In this document: in pieces, positions 1 to 13,100 of the stretch
Layout: every line of letters begins with the position of its first letter
Position numbering within the stretch: the stretch's first letter is position 1
Origin: Pseudorasbora parva
Taxonomy: Eukaryota > Chordata > Actinopteri > Cypriniformes > Gobionidae
Assembly (NCBI RefSeq): GCF_024679245.1
Contig: NC_090178.1
Coordinates: 31,283,242 to 31,347,241, forward strand
DNA: 64,000 nt
Direction of reading: 5' to 3'
Notes under the pieces: generated by a model
Seen by the model: only the letters and a program-made list of their open reading frames with translations
What the model was told of the DNA's origin: nothing
The model's database searches: none
Position numbers and translations under genes: made by a program

Positions 1-683
1 TACTTATCCTCATGACGTTCGACACCCGAAAGACCTCCGTTATTAAATATTTGTGTTAAAAAACTGATGGCTCAGAAAGGCCTTCATTGACACCAATGTA
101 ATTTCCTCTCTCAAGACCTATAAAAGCACTAAAGACGTCGTTACAAAGCCAATCTCACTAAAGTGGCTCCACAATCATTTTATGAAGCGACGAGAATAGC
201 TTTTGTGCGCAAAAAAACCTAAATAACGATAGTGATGGGCCAATTTCAAAACAAAGCTTCGAGCCGTTATGAATCAGGATATCGAATCAGTGGTTCGGAT
301 CGCCAAAGCCAGGTGATTTCAACAGTTTGACAGGCCGATCCGACACGATTCATAACGTTTCGAAACTTTGTTTTGAAATCGGCCATCACTATATGTTATA
401 TAGTTTTTTTTTTCCGCACAAAAACTATTTTCGTCACTTCATAAAATGATTGTAGAGCCACTGTAGTGAGATGGGCTTTTAACGACGTCTTTAGTGCCTT
501 TTATGGGTCTTGAGAGAGGAAATGATCATTGGTGTCAATGAAGGCCTTTCTGAGCCATCGGATTTCAACACAAATATCTTCATTTGGGTTCCAAAGATGA
601 ACAAAGATCTTGTGGGTGTCAAACAACATTAGGGTAAGTAATTAATGACAGAATTTTCATTTTTGGATGAACTAACCCTTTAA
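1..683. mobile_element. Palindromic TTAA-bounded MITE, left end outside window
   Basis: The two halves are inverted copies of each other. The sequence from about 1-230 is matched in reverse complement by about 390-620, including the 'tcaatgaaggcctttctgagccat' type block, which faces its partner near 70-100. A second nested inverted pair fills the centre (231-275 against 345-390, starting agtgatgggcc and ending ggccatcact). The right end runs to a TTAA at 680-683, preceded by a sequence typical of abundant cyprinid TTAA-target MITEs. The left terminal tens of bases lie before base 1. There is no coding capacity. A piggyBac-like or Kolobok-like mobiliser is inferred from the TTAA target only. 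Confidence 0.8.
231..390. repeat. Inner inverted repeat of the palindromic MITE
   Basis: Arms of about 45 bp (231-275 and 346-390) are near-perfect reverse complements around a 70-base spacer. This may be a separate short MITE that inserted into the centre of the larger palindrome, or the natural core of that element. Confidence 0.65.
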
Positions 684-1884
684 GGCAACACATTCTCACA
701 CCCAACTCGTCACATATGGACGCTTGACCCGGACCAATTGTCGTCACATTTCAACGAACTGGGCGTACCTTTATCGTCAATTTTCGACGCGCTGGGTGCT
801 CCATTCATTTCAATGAGAAACCTTTGGCGTCATACACAGACGCACTGGGAATGGGAATATTATCCAACGATGAAATTTATTTTTTGATTTATTTATCGAA
901 ATTATTTATTGGTTTTTAATTTTGCCATTATGACATGTTGGAGTGTGCTTCTCAGTTAAATCAGCAAGCATAATTTCATTTACATTTATTTTATTTACGC
1001 TATTTAGACACATTTTAACATGTAACCCAACCCCACCCCATCCCTAAACCTACCCATTTGTGTGAACATGATATAAAACACAGGATATAACATACAACTG
1101 CATCCACGAGTTATTCAAAAAAGTTAAATAATCCAAGTTTTCCGAGGCCAAACGATTGATTTGCATGAAGAAAGTTCCCAAAAGCGATCAGCATTTCCAT
1201 CTGCCGAAGATCATGAACACATCAAATTTCAAATATTGCCGCCCGTACTTCAGATTTCATAGTGAAATTGCATTGGCTCTCATATGTCTTGTGACCAATT
1301 GTGTCATTACGTCAGCATTGATTGTAAAATGTCATTGGCTCTCCTGTGTCTTGTGACCGATTGCGTCATGTTTAAGAGTCTTTTGAATTATTTGAATGAG
1401 ATATGAATGAGTTCGTTCACGGGGTAGCGGGATCCTCATTTCAGCGATTAAAACATCAAGATCAACTCTGTTCTTCACATGAAGACATCGTATGACTTCA
1501 GAAGACTTGGAATGCAACATGAGCTAATACTTTTATACTGTTTTGGTCAGATTTTGCAATAAATACTTGTGACTGTACATTTATTTGCCTGGTATGTGTT
1601 TTATATTGTTAAGATGTGGGTAGGTTTAGGGTAGGAGTTGGGTTAGTTGCTCCAAAATATAAAAGTAGCCTTTAAATATTAATAAAATCATGTCTGCTTT
1701 TACAAACGCAAATAATTAAATGTGTCTGTGTATGACGCCAAAGGTTTCTCATTGAAATGAATGGAGCACCCAGCGCGTCGAAAAATGACGCCTAGGGGCA
1801 CCTTTAGCGTCTTCATTGTGACGCGGAAGGCACTTGACCATGCTTCGGATTTTGATGCCTTGGGAGTGAGAACGGGTTGTTTAA
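680..1884. mobile_element. 1.2-kb fold-back DNA element, TTAA-bounded
   Basis: Long imperfect inverted arms lie at about 684-842 and 1722-1880. Both contain the block around 'ctccattcatttcaatgaga' and its reverse complement. Inner inverted blocks (1010-1085 against 1580-1650) extend the palindrome. Each end can be read as TTAA followed by a CAAC..TTCTCAC terminus, at 680-683 and 1881-1884, so the left TTAA is shared with the preceding element. A direct repeat inside (1271-1307 and 1333-1369, 62-bp period) is also visible. It has no open reading frame of note and is a non-autonomous element. Confidence 0.72.
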
Positions 1885-2294
1885 GTTGAATTAACTGAAT
1901 TAAACGAAAATGTAGTTTCAAGTTGTAATGTCTTTGAAATAAAGTGGAGAGCCAAGTGTACTGAGAAGTATGGAGCCCCTAAAGAGACATGATGGCGATG
2001 GAAAAAATATGAGGTGGCAGGAAATATTTATGTCAAGACTTTTGTGTGTATTTGCACGTTTTGCATTCCCACAAGAAACTCTTCATTCGCTCGCCAAACT
2101 TTTGAATTTTGAGAGGGAACACAAAGGTTTTGCGAAGGAATGCAAAGATTTTGCAAGCGAACTAAAGCGTTCCTTGGAGGAATGCAGAAACATTGTAAGC
2201 GAAGATAAAGTTTCACAGGGGATTGTAAAACTTTTGCGAGATAACTTTTGCGTGTTTTCCTCCCATCTCATATTTTTCCCCCATCATGTCTCTA

Positions 2295-3957
2295 CAGTCC
2301 CTGACAAAAGTCTTATCGCTTGTGTACAAATTGACCTAAAGTGCCGCTGAAATATATTTCTAATCAAGATTTTTTTTTTACAAGAAATGGCTCATTTTAA
2401 TCCCACCAGCTTTTGTGATAATGTTTCAGTGAAAAACTAAACTTTCAAAAAGTATTCTAATATTCACAGCTTGGTAAAGCCCATTGAGTCAACTTTTGCA
2501 AAGACATACGTGTTGTCACCTTGTCATATGAGCTTCACCTGTGACTAATAATGGATCAATTAGGTCTCAAGTGTGTATAAAAAGAACCCCAGTACGCTAG
2601 ACCTTCACATCAACTGCAACTAGACCTCTGCAAACATGCCTAAGATTCACCCAGAGACTAAAGTTTTGATTATCAAGAGGCTGAAGACCAGCTCCACTGC
2701 TGATGTGGCAGACACCTTCAATGTGTCTCAGCGTCAAGTACAGAGGATAAAAAAAAAGATTTGAAGAGACTGGAGACGTTTTTGACAAGCCCAGGTCAGG
2801 CAGACCCCGCAAGACAACTGCTAGACAGGACCGTTTGTTGGCTCGAAAATCCAAGGCCAGCCCATTTTCCACTGCAGCAGAGCTCCACGAGACCTGGTCA
2901 CCTTAAGTCCCTGTGTCAACCAGAACAGTTTGTCGGATTCTGTCTCGAAATGGCCTCCATGGTCGATGGAGGATCAGTGGATCAGTGCCCAGAAGCCAGC
3001 ACTAAACAAAAGACAATTGAAAAACCGTGTGGCATTTGCCAAGGCCCACAGCCTGCTAAAAGGATGGACACTGGAAAAGTGGCAGAAGGTGGATTTTTCA
3101 GATGAATCTTCTGTTGAATTACACCACAGTCGCCGCAAATATTGCAGGAGACCTACTGGAGCCAGAATGGATCCAAGATTCACCCAGAAAACAGTGAAGT
3201 TTGGTGGCGGAAAAATCATGGTCTGGGGTTACATCCAGTATGGGGGTGTACGAGAGATCTGCAGGGTGGAAGGCAACATCAATAGTCTAAAATACCAAGA
3301 AATCTTAGCTACCTCTTATATTCCCAACAATAAAAGAGGCCAAATTCTGCAGCAGGACGGTGCTCCATCGCATACTTCCATCTCCACATCAAAGTTCCTC
3401 AAGGCGAAGAAGATCAAGATGCTCCAGGATTGGCCAGCCCAGTCACCAGACATGAACATCATTGAGCATATGTGGGGTAGGATGAAAGAGGACGCATGGA
3501 AGACGAAACCAAAGAATATTGATGAACTCTGGGAGGCATGCAAGACTGCTTTCTTAGCTATTCCTGATGACTTCATCAATAAATTGTATGAATCCTTGCC
3601 AAACCGCATGGATGCAGTCCTTCAAGCTCATGGAAGTCATACAAGATATTAAATTTGGATCTCACAGCACCACAACATATTTTTGACTGACATATTTTTG
3701 TATTTGCTGTAAATTTGTTCAATTTCTGTATAGGCGACAAAACTTTTGTCTTGCAAAAAAATTTGACCTTTCCGTCTTGATTAAATGATAAATATTTTTT
3801 CTGTGAACATTATTTATTTCAGTGCATTAAACATCATTTGGGAGGGTTTTAGCTTTTCATATGAGCTATTTCTAACACCAATTAATTAATTAAAAGTCAG
3901 GTTAATATCAGGTATTTCTAGAAAAAAGATAAGCGACAAGACTTTTGTCAGGGACTG
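2295..3957 (+). mobile_element. Tc1/mariner-type transposon, DD35E spacing
   Basis: The termini are inverted repeats: cagtccctgacaaaagtctt at 2295 and its reverse complement ending at 3957. They are flanked by TA at 2293-2294 and 3958-3959, the expected Tc1/mariner target duplication. A further internal copy of the terminal motif occurs near 3727-3755 (gcgacaaaacttttgtctt), giving an IR/DR-like arrangement. The element is 1663 bp, the usual full-length size, but its transposase frame is broken. It sits inside the right TIR of the element at 1969-3974. Confidence 0.93.
2636..3652 (+). pseudogene. Tc1-like transposase pseudogene, DD35E
   Basis: A DDE transposase that would cut and paste the surrounding element, now broken. 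The ATG at 2636 opens an N-terminal paired-like helix-turn-helix (MPKIHPETKVLIIKRL...). It is shifted at a run of nine A (2749-2757), where the frame hits TGA at 2762. The next frame carries a GRPRK-type AT-hook-like segment, then meets TAA near 2904, and a further shift follows. From 2930 a 240-residue stretch is open to 3652. It contains the catalytic aspartate in VDFSDES (residue 58), the second aspartate in LQQDGAPSHTS (143) and the glutamate in DMNIIEHMW (179). Exactly 35 residues separate the last two, against 34 in classical Tc1 proteins. All three catalytic residues survive. Inactive as written because of at least two frameshifts and a stop. Confidence 0.9.
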
Positions 3958-4636
3958 TATATAGGGGCTCCATACACAAGTATCTATGGTTTAACTAAAA
4001 CATAATTTCTATTGAAAATTGCATGCCATTTATTTAAATATATTTGTAATTACACATTTTAAAGATGAAGTTGCAATTTAGTACATAAAAAATACACTAC
4101 CTTTAAATGTAACATTGAATAACAAACTACAGTTAAAATTATAATCAAGTACTTTACATGGGCTTTATTATATTATTTGCAAGTAAGATTTGAAAAAAAA
4201 TATATATATAGGCTACTACCTTTAAGTTTTAAAGTACACTTGAAGTGCACATTCAATACATTCAAAAACGTACGTTGCTTGTTTTTCTCAAACGGGTGAA
4301 CACTTGCTCACTACACCACGATTGACTTTTCACAAGTGATTTTTGCAGCATCTGGAATCAAATACTGTTCAGCAACTACATTTGATTAATAAGTAACTGC
4401 AGTATTAATGTGTGTAGTATGAATGAAATATGTTTGCACTTCATCCCCCATGTTGTCATTGATATGACAAGAGTGCCAGTTGCGTCTCTTTACCATTCAC
4501 AACTCGTCTCTTGTGGGCTAGTGCATGGGATCTTAAAGTGTCAAGGATGCGGACTTCAGAATCTCAGGTTTTTTTTGGTACTTTTTGCAGACTGTTTTAT
4601 GAATACAATGAATTTGGGTATGTTACTCATTACAGA

Positions 4637-5272
4637 TAGCTGGACAAGCCAGACCCACATCAAGATGTCGGGGCTGGGAACTCACCATTCACTGTCAGAA
4701 AAAAAGGTACATTTCTGTCACTGGGGCGGTACCCTATGGTACAAAACCGAAAAGGTACTATTATGTACCTTTAAGGCTCTATGTACCTTTAAGGTACTAA
4801 TTTGCACTCTTAAAGTACTGATATGTACCTTTTAAGGTACTAATATGTACCATTTAGGGGTGAGTAAGGTACAAAGATGTACCTTTTCACTTTTGTACCT
4901 TAGGGTACTGCCCCAGTGACAGAACTGTACCTTTTTTCCTGAGAGTGTTGGCAGGGCTCAATCCGAGGGGCGGGATAAACAGTTGTCATTAAAACTCCTT
5001 CTGCACGCAACTGGAAAGCGCTACAACCAACCAGAGCAATGAAGCGGAGCTGGTTGATAATTTGTATCCATCCGGCAAAACTCTGAACACATCTTCCCTT
5101 CTTAAGAATGATTTCAGTGGCGTTCTTTAGAACCACTCTGCCGTCATTATCTTTAGCCCGCTCACCAACTCTATACACGATGTGGTCTGACCAGTTTGTT
5201 TTTTCTAGTTACTAGATGACACTCACTGCAAATTAGATTTGCCGTTAAGGGTGCGTCTAGATTTCTAGGCTA
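4637..5272. mobile_element. Possible DNA element with TAGC/GCTA ends, host of a CACTA-like MITE
   Basis: The flanks of the MITE at 4690-4947 read like one continuous repeat: tagctggacaagccagaccc on the left and gggtgcgtctagatttctaggcta on the right, with weakly inverted termini. The 8 bases outside each end match only partly (cattacag against aaatacag). I infer an old hAT-like element; the termini are too diverged to be sure. Confidence 0.4.
4690..4947. mobile_element. CACTA-like MITE rich in ggtac repeats
   Basis: The termini are inverted: cactgtcagaaaaaaaggtac at 4690 and ggtac..cctgagagtg ending at 4947. The subterminal 'gtcactggggcggtaccct' block is mirrored near 4895-4920. The core is a degenerate array of aaggtactaatatgtacc units, itself palindromic. 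The CACT start suggests the EnSpm/CACTA superfamily, but no 3-bp duplication is clear. Confidence 0.7.
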
Positions 5273-6206
5273 CAAATACAGGCATATTCAGAGGAAGTGT
5301 ACAGTATTCAATGTAACCTCAATATGGCTGCCCTCATGAGGTACTCCATGGAGAATAAAATGTTGTGTATAAGGTTAATAAGACTGGAGTCTTGTGTAAG
5401 ATTTCTCTCAAGAAATTCATTTTTGCACACTTAAATGGGGGGTTAAGTGTGTGAGACAGTGTGTAAGACATAAAAGCTACATAAAAAGTCCATGTGCATA
5501 TATCTTTCATAATGATTGACAGAAGCAGGTGATGCTGTAATACTGATCATAACAATGATCATAAAGGCTGAAAGCTTTAATGACTAACTGAATAACAGAC
5601 AAAACTATCTGTTGGTGCGGTTTCTCTCTAGTCCTGTTTGTGCTAATTCTTGCTTTGTTCTGTATGCAAATCTGTATGCATATCGAAGAATGTGTCTTGA
5701 CAGGAAAAAGTACGACAGCACTGGGATTCACATCTTGTACAGACAACTCATAATATTTGATACTCAACCTTATCTGTCAAGTACCAATCCATTTATTTCA
5801 CAGGAAAAAGGGGTACTAAACAGAAGGAAAAGAAACGTCCAGCATTCAACTCCATCCTTGAAGAAAGGTATGTTCTGGTGCAATTCTGAAAATAATTTGG
5901 ATGGAGTATATTCAGTAAAATCCTATTTTTGATGGTTTACAGTAACAATTTTCTGGGTTGCCAAAGAAAATGGGTTGTTTCCTCACTGCTCTCCTGAATG
6001 TTCACTGGAGATGGAAAAGCAATGTTAATTTCATCTCCCTCAGCCCAATGCACAGTGCCAGTGCTCTGCGTGGAAAACATCAAGTGTTCTGAAGGCGTCT
6101 TTGTAATCACAGTACTGAGAGCAGAGGCCAGACGTCCCCTGTGTCTCATCTCCACACTAATCTTTCATTTCCGAGCTTGCTGCACCATATCAAACACCCC
6201 CCTTAC
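5273..6206. other. Unclassified non-coding stretch
   Basis: I see no gene, TIR or tandem repeat here. One open stretch of about 106 codons (5612-5932) has no recognisable domain and no homology I can name. I regard it as chance. Confidence 0.5.
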
Positions 6207-6208
6207 AT

Positions 6209-6230
6209 ACACACACACACACACACACAC
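6209..6230. repeat. (CA)n microsatellite
   Basis: Eleven uninterrupted AC units. Confidence 0.95.
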
Positions 6231-6724
6231 ATACACAGTCAAACGACTCAATTTGCATGGCAGAGGGGGATTTGTAGCAGGGGCAAATCTGGTGTCAGCC
6301 TCGATTAAATGTTACACCGGTGTGCTATCATAATCAGGCAACTAATGAGCGACATGAAGCACTGTGGCTTGACATCAAATGGAGGGAATTCTTCATGCCG
6401 GAGTTTGGGATTAAACCTTGTCAGCTCTCACCAGGAGACCCTTCGTTTGACAAGGAACCTTGCCCTGTCAAGATGATGATCTTGAGGCGTAATATTCACA
6501 AACTGCTAAGTTTTCTGGTCACCAAGCTGTGACAGACAGTTTTGTATACTTATTTGTGTGTTTATTAAATCAAATGTTACGACAGTATTGGTGGAAGAAG
6601 TGATGTCACGTCTAAGTCATAATATAATAAAATTAAAATGTTGTTCATTAAGTTAAGTTCTACTGGTATAGTTTACTAATTTAGTACATGTAGACTTGGA
6701 TTAAAATTCTAACTAATTCTAATT

Positions 6725-7130
6725 CTAAAATATATATATATATATGTATATTTAATATATAAATATATAATATGTATTTATTTAATATTTTTAATATCTA
6801 TTATTTATATATTATTTTATAACGATACATTTTAAATGATTTTTTATTTAAATTGTCATTTTGTTTTTATTTGTCATTGTCATCAAGATTGTCATTTATA
6901 TATTTTATAACAATGTTTTATTTATTTAATTTTTATTGTTGTATTTATTAATTAAATTTTTATATGTATTATTTTGATAATTTATGTATTACTTTTTATA
7001 TTACTAGTTTCATTTAATATTTATTGTTGCATTTTTTTATATTTACTATTTTTTATTTCATATATTATTTAATATAGCATTTATTTATTATATAACAATA
7101 CAATTTATTTATTTAATGTTTATTATTTTA
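6725..7130. repeat. AT-rich low-complexity tract
   Basis: Almost entirely A and T with recurring tttattta and atattt motifs. It starts with a short (AT)n run and has no unit-length periodicity that I can define. Confidence 0.85.
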
Positions 7131-7139
7131 TGCATTCAA

Positions 7140-10100
7140 GTTGCCCTGAAAATTCACATGGGTCTAGGCTTCTGGATGGAATCATTATTTAGTCTTTTGA
7201 ATGCAAGAATGAATGCAACATATATTTACATAAAGATGTGGACTGGATACTCGTGATCATTGCAGGCGCACCTGACGTGCAGATCTAATGTGCCAGTAGA
7301 CACAGGACTCCAACTTCCTACTGGAAGAAACAAACCTCAAATTAGAAAATATTACAGTGGGTAAAAAATAATGTGTGCTTGAGATCAAGAGCATTTAATT
7401 AAATAAAATGAGTTAAAGTAATTGAATTGACTCATCCTGAAGTACCTCACCTGTATTGACTCGATTAGAGGGTGAAAAGTGACAAAAGAGGAAGTGGACA
7501 TTTTCTTTCCACAGGGAATTCCTTCCATCCTGTCTTCACTTTCTCTTTCACCTCCCTCCAACTAATATTCGCTAACATGTCCCTTCCGTCTCCTTCTCGC
7601 CTCTCGATGCTGAATCTAAACTGATGCTAATGTCCCCGGAAACCAGCTTTGATTCCCCAGCCCACATGCCCCTTTTTGTCACTTGCCAGCGACGAACCAC
7701 ACACACGCATCGCTGAAATGACCCCTGCACACTGTACCGAGGGTCCCTCGCAACCCAGAATCTGTCAGTGGCCCCCTTCCCTTCCCATGAGTGGCCCACA
7801 CAATGGAGAAAGGGTCCCGACTGCGGAGTTCAGTCGCCATTAACCCCCACCAGCTGTTCCTGCTGGGGCCATTGGCCGCTCAATACGCCCCCCCGAGGGG
7901 GGCCCTCACGTTGCCTAATCTAGCCATTGTTGGCTAGGAATGCTGACAGAAAGAAAAGAGTTTTTTTCTACTTTTCCTTGTGTCCATGCAAGCGTGTGTA
8001 GCCAAGTGTGAGAGCGCAGAGAAGGCAAGGGCTAATTTCTATAGTTGCCCGTGAAGGAAGGGGGCTGCCATGGAGAATAGGCCTGTTTAGCTGCTTGACA
8101 AAATTCTTTTTCTCTGTCTTTTTTTCTTTCTCCCTCTCTCTCTCTTGCAAATGCAGCGTGATTGTTGGATGCGGATTCACCCCCCACCGTCCGTATCTCG
8201 TAATTCCTTTTAGGGACTTTTGGCAATTGAATTAGATTAAATGTATTAAAAGGTGTTTTTTTCCGTTATCAAAAGACTTTATTGGAGGTAAAAAGAACAT
8301 GAATCCAGAGATCTTTTTTTAATGCTTCCGATATCTGGTAGAAAATTTAAAAAGCAATTGCAAAAAAAGAACAAGTATTTCAGTCACCTCAACAGCTGGG
8401 CAGTGCTAATAGTCAAATTTTAATCAGCGGAATAATAAAACTAATAAAACTTTTTTTTTTTTTGTAATTTACTGATTGTTATTTGCCACATAGAGCCCAT
8501 ATGATTTTGACAGAAATCAAAATCCCATTTTAGTTTGGTACTTTCGCCTTGTGAATATATTAACAATTAGTCCATTTCAATTAACATGAAAATTAAAACA
8601 GCGTTTTCCAGTCAATTTAACCTCGAAGCAGTTAGACTGCCATTATAATGAGCACAGGCAGAGGCCTCTGCAGGGTTTGAACATGTGTGCCACAGTCATT
8701 TGTGCTCAGCAGAACAAAAAACAAGCTCTCAACACTTTTAGAAAATCATTAGACGGGACATTTTCCCACTTTTTCGTTTTTTAATTACCCAATTCAGAGA
8801 TCGGGGAGAATAGCGGTGATAAAACTTCATATACGCACAGCCAACATGGTCAACGGATTAAGCATTTCAGAACGCTGAAAAACTAAAATGTCCGTTTCAT
8901 CTCAATCTACCAACATCAACGTCACTGGGCAAAACGGCCGTGGTGACTGAAGCACTCGGATCAGGATGTGGGAGGAAAAGCTGCGAGCGAATGGAGGAAA
9001 AAGCGCAAACTGTTAATGGAATGTGATGGGATGTGTTTGTATCATGTCATTGAAGGTGGAGGGGTGGGGATGGGGTGTACCGTGTGTGTGCCGCGCTCAA
9101 GGAACTGTTGTGACAGACTCTGGGGGAGTGATAGTTGAATCTGCCTCAGTCAATTATCTGTCGGCGCTAGACGTTTTTGTGCTAATGAGCTCGCTGGGTC
9201 CCGTGGGCAGACTTCCCCTGTCTCGCGGCTAAAGATCACTTTCATTGCTTTTGCAGAACTAATTCAGGCCCACAAAAAGTGGGAGCTTCACCGGCGCTGC
9301 CCCCTTTTACTGCTCCTTTTGTGGAGCTTTTAGAGGCGGGCTGAAGAGAGTGAGGGCTCTAACGCTGCCTCCTCTTCATCCCCACTCCATTGCCTTCCAT
9401 TACCATACATATCCATATGAAAAGTCAGGCAAGGCCTGAACAGCTGTCCGGCGAAAGCGCCTGCAGAGAAAGCCAGGTCCTGCAGCCCCTCCTCTCCCAC
9501 ATGCCTCACAGAGGATCACTTTAGCCCTCAGTGGGCAATAATAAACCACAACCATTTAAACAGTCTTTGAGCCTGAGAGAGGGAGAGAGAGTGATGGGAC
9601 CAGAATGCAATATTTCACAGGGTGGAGGAGAGCCCTCATTGGCCGGTTCCGACCTCCGGTCAGCCCCCACAGAAGTCAAGAGAGTGAGGGAGGGACAGCC
9701 CAATTGCCCACACAATACCAAATCCCCCTATCTCTTTAGAGAGAGTGCAAAATCCCCCCATCTTTTAAGAGAGAGCATCATGAATGGCAATTGTGTCCCA
9801 TTAATCCCTTGTTTTTGAAAACCTCTCAACAATGAGAGGAAATGTTTCATATCTTATCTAGAATCGCTGAATGACAACATTTATGAAGAGTTCTTAAACT
9901 ACAAAAAACTAATGTTTTGCAAAGTCTAGTTTAGAGAACATGTGGGTGTGTCCCTCAAGAGTGTCCAAATTTGCCAATGCACTTCATTTTCAAGAAAAAT
10001 GACAAAAGGTGTTATATGGTGTAAAAAAGAAATTCTCTCAACTCGGAATTCCCCCAACACATACCCAAACCACAGCTATATAACCCTCATTTGTTATTCC

Positions 10101-13100
10101 ACAGAGATGCCATTCATGAGGGATTTCCCAGCTCAGATATTTTAGCTCTTCCCACCTACAGAGCTCAATGAACTGGTCTGAGTGGGACCCCAAAAGTGCA
10201 TCAAGCGTCGAAATCCCCTGTGTTACCAGGGCTTGCAGGCACAGTGAGGGGTTAAATGAGTGGCCCGGGGTCACTTAGGGAGTCTTTTAGCGAGACGGGA
10301 TTTGAGCACCTTGCCCCGCAAAGGTCCCCTTCACGCTGGGATGATGAGGAGGGTGATTCCCCATCAGCACTGCTGCAGACAAGCTTGCGCAGTAAACTCC
10401 TGCTGTGACGGGTGATGTTAAGTCGTGAGAGACTTGGGTAATTGTAAATGATCACTGACCGTTATTGCTCTCAATTCCCATGTGAGATCCTAACATTTAT
10501 TTTCATGCCTGTCCTGAAGTCTGCAATTTATAATATTTGGTCACACAAATTCAGCTAAGTGGTTCAAGTGTGCTCGCTTCCTCTGAGAGGGAACAAGGGG
10601 AAAAGAAGGCAAATGTGGATCTTAAAAGAATAATGAAAAGCCAGACCGAAAAAGACGACTGCTTGTTTTTTTTCCAAGCACTAGGATAGGATATACAAGT
10701 GTGTGTGTGCTAAAGTGGAGGTCCTGTCCCATAAATCCGAACACCCTACACCCCCATCCTCCACAAAGCGATTGACCCCCAAGTCATCGCACACAAAGCC
10801 CTGCACCTTCTCCCTCCGATGTCCATTTTAAAATGGGGAGCAGTGAATTTGAGTCCATTATAATGGCTTTGACATGCACCTGATTATAGTGAGCTTCCCG
10901 CCCAATAGGCTTACCGACCACTCGCCCGCTACTCCGGCCGTCGTTTCCAGCAAGATCTGTTGCATTCTCTTCTCCCAGGATGGAAGCGTTTCTCCATGCG
11001 TCCCCCCCCCCCCACTTACCTACTCCACCTCCTCAACCAAAACTGCATTGAACCTACAACCTCGTTTGTTGCTTTTGCATAACTGTGCAACTCAATAAAA
11101 GGAAAAGGAGGGCGAGCGAGAGAGGGACAGGGTGTAGGAAATGGACTCGAGGGGGTGTGTGGGATCAGAATGACTTCTTGAACGCATCTCTCCCTTTGGC
11201 TGCAATTAAACAAAGTACGGTGGTGATTAGTTCAGCGCAAGGAGCACAGAAAGAGACACTCTTGAATCCAAATGGAGGGACCTGACTGGCCTTTCTAGGC
11301 GGACAATGGACTGAGTTTATTGCAGAAACCTGCTTACCCTCCTGCATGGCAAACCATGGGAACTCCAGTCAGGTGGAAACTTCTCTCTTTCTCACTCTTT
11401 CTCCCCCACTACATCCCTCCCCTCCTCCCTCAGTGACTATGGATGTTCTCAAGGGCTACAAGGGTAAGGGAGTAATGCCCCCCTCCGCCCTGCCGGATTG
11501 ATTTTTTTTCTATTTTGGAGTAATCTCACTCGGTTTTCCTGTGTATTTCTCTCGCTTCATCCCACTCTCTGCTATTGTTTGCGCGCAGCTAGTTAATTAT
11601 TAGCCTTCCCATCATGTTTTCTCTCTCGAAAGCATTTCTTCCTCTCGTTTTTTTTTCCTCGTTCTGCGAGCTGGGAGATTGTTTAAGTGAAATTTCTCTT
11701 TTTGGATCCTGTGGGAAGCTCTCGCATGGCCCGCGTGTGAACGCATAATGAAAACAATTTTACGCTGTTGAGGCAAGTGGGGACCAATTACAGACCTAAC
11801 AGCCACCTGCAGAATCAAACCCCCTTGTACCCCACCCCACCCCTCCTTTCCCCACCAGCCAATCTCCCTCCCTCTTGTCCTTAACCTCATGAATATTTAA
11901 TAGGCTGATGATGTAATGAATGGCCTGGGCCAGGTGAGGAGGGGTGGGAGTAATAAGTCTCCCAGCTGGAGGTGATGTAGTGGGCCCCCGTCTCCCCGCG
12001 CCAGTCCTTGTAGCTGGCGCTCTGGGATAGCTGACCCCGGGGCGGTAGCGGCGAGTCGGGAGAGGGGGAGTGAAGTGACAGGGGCGTGCGATGCTGTGTG
12101 GTGCTCCCTATCCCTAACCAGCACCACCCCAAATCTCTTGTTGGCCGATTTTACACATGCTGCCCTGTCCAAAAGGAACAGCCGTCAGTCCTGACAGAAC
12201 CCCCCCACTTTAATTTGATAAGAAGCACACCCAGTGGGAATTAAACAAGTATTACACGCCGCTGCTTTCGCTTACTCGCCGTTTATCCACATCCCTCTCT
12301 CTTACGCTCTCCCTCTCACTTCACAAACTCTTAAGGGGGCTTGTCCTTGTGATTAACACATGCTGGTGATGGTCATAAATAATCTACTGAACACAAACAC
12401 CAATTGTTACAAGATTATGAGAGAGTACAAGAGGGAATTACATTTGTATTTGATCTGCACTCCCTGGAGATTCAATATTAAAAGTACACAAGCACAAACT
12501 TTTCTTACAGTTTCTTTCGAAGAAGATCATTTTTGCAGTGTATATGCCAGGTGCTAAAAAAGTGTCAATCAATTCTGAAACTGAAAGAAAACAAATTTAA
12601 AACACATTTTGACACGGTCATGAGCGTCTAATTTATCTACTAACAATGCTGGAGAATTCTGTTAGTAACTATTCCATCACATCTCAAACGATGTGTTGAG
12701 TTTATAGCATTACATGATGGAAATAACTACTTAAATACATTTGATTAAAAAATTACTAACTAGCTAAAGGTTAATTTCATGGCTAGCATTTTATGCATTA
12801 TATAAATACACACAATTAAATATAATTATTGCATAATTTGACAAAATTACAACTTGGTAGAAAATAATGCTAAATGAAAATATACCATTAACAACTTTTA
12901 AGGACAGTTAGATGTTTTTAAATATTCACATTTTATGACAATTTTAAGACTGAAAGGCAGCTGCATATGAGACAAGGTTAAAGCCATAAAATATATGATT
13001 AAAGTCCATTTTTAATACGTTCTTTTTATATTTGTTAATACATTTAAATATTTTAGTTGTTTTTTTTATTTTTTATAAAATAATCAACCCATGGAACATA

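Larger units (their letters stand above)
1969..3974. mobile_element. DNA element with ~55-bp TIR, split by a Tc1 element
   Basis: The left terminus at 1969 (tatggagcccctaaagagac...) is matched in reverse complement by 2258-2292 plus 3960-3974 (...ggggctccata). The right TIR is therefore cut in two by the Tc1-like insertion at 2295-3957. Removing that insertion leaves a non-autonomous element of about 340 bp. I could not identify a convincing target duplication, so the superfamily is open. Confidence 0.7.

Noticed and set aside
5612..5932. 106-codon open frame
   Set aside because: No domain, no codon pattern and no splice or promoter context. It is compatible with chance in AT-rich DNA.
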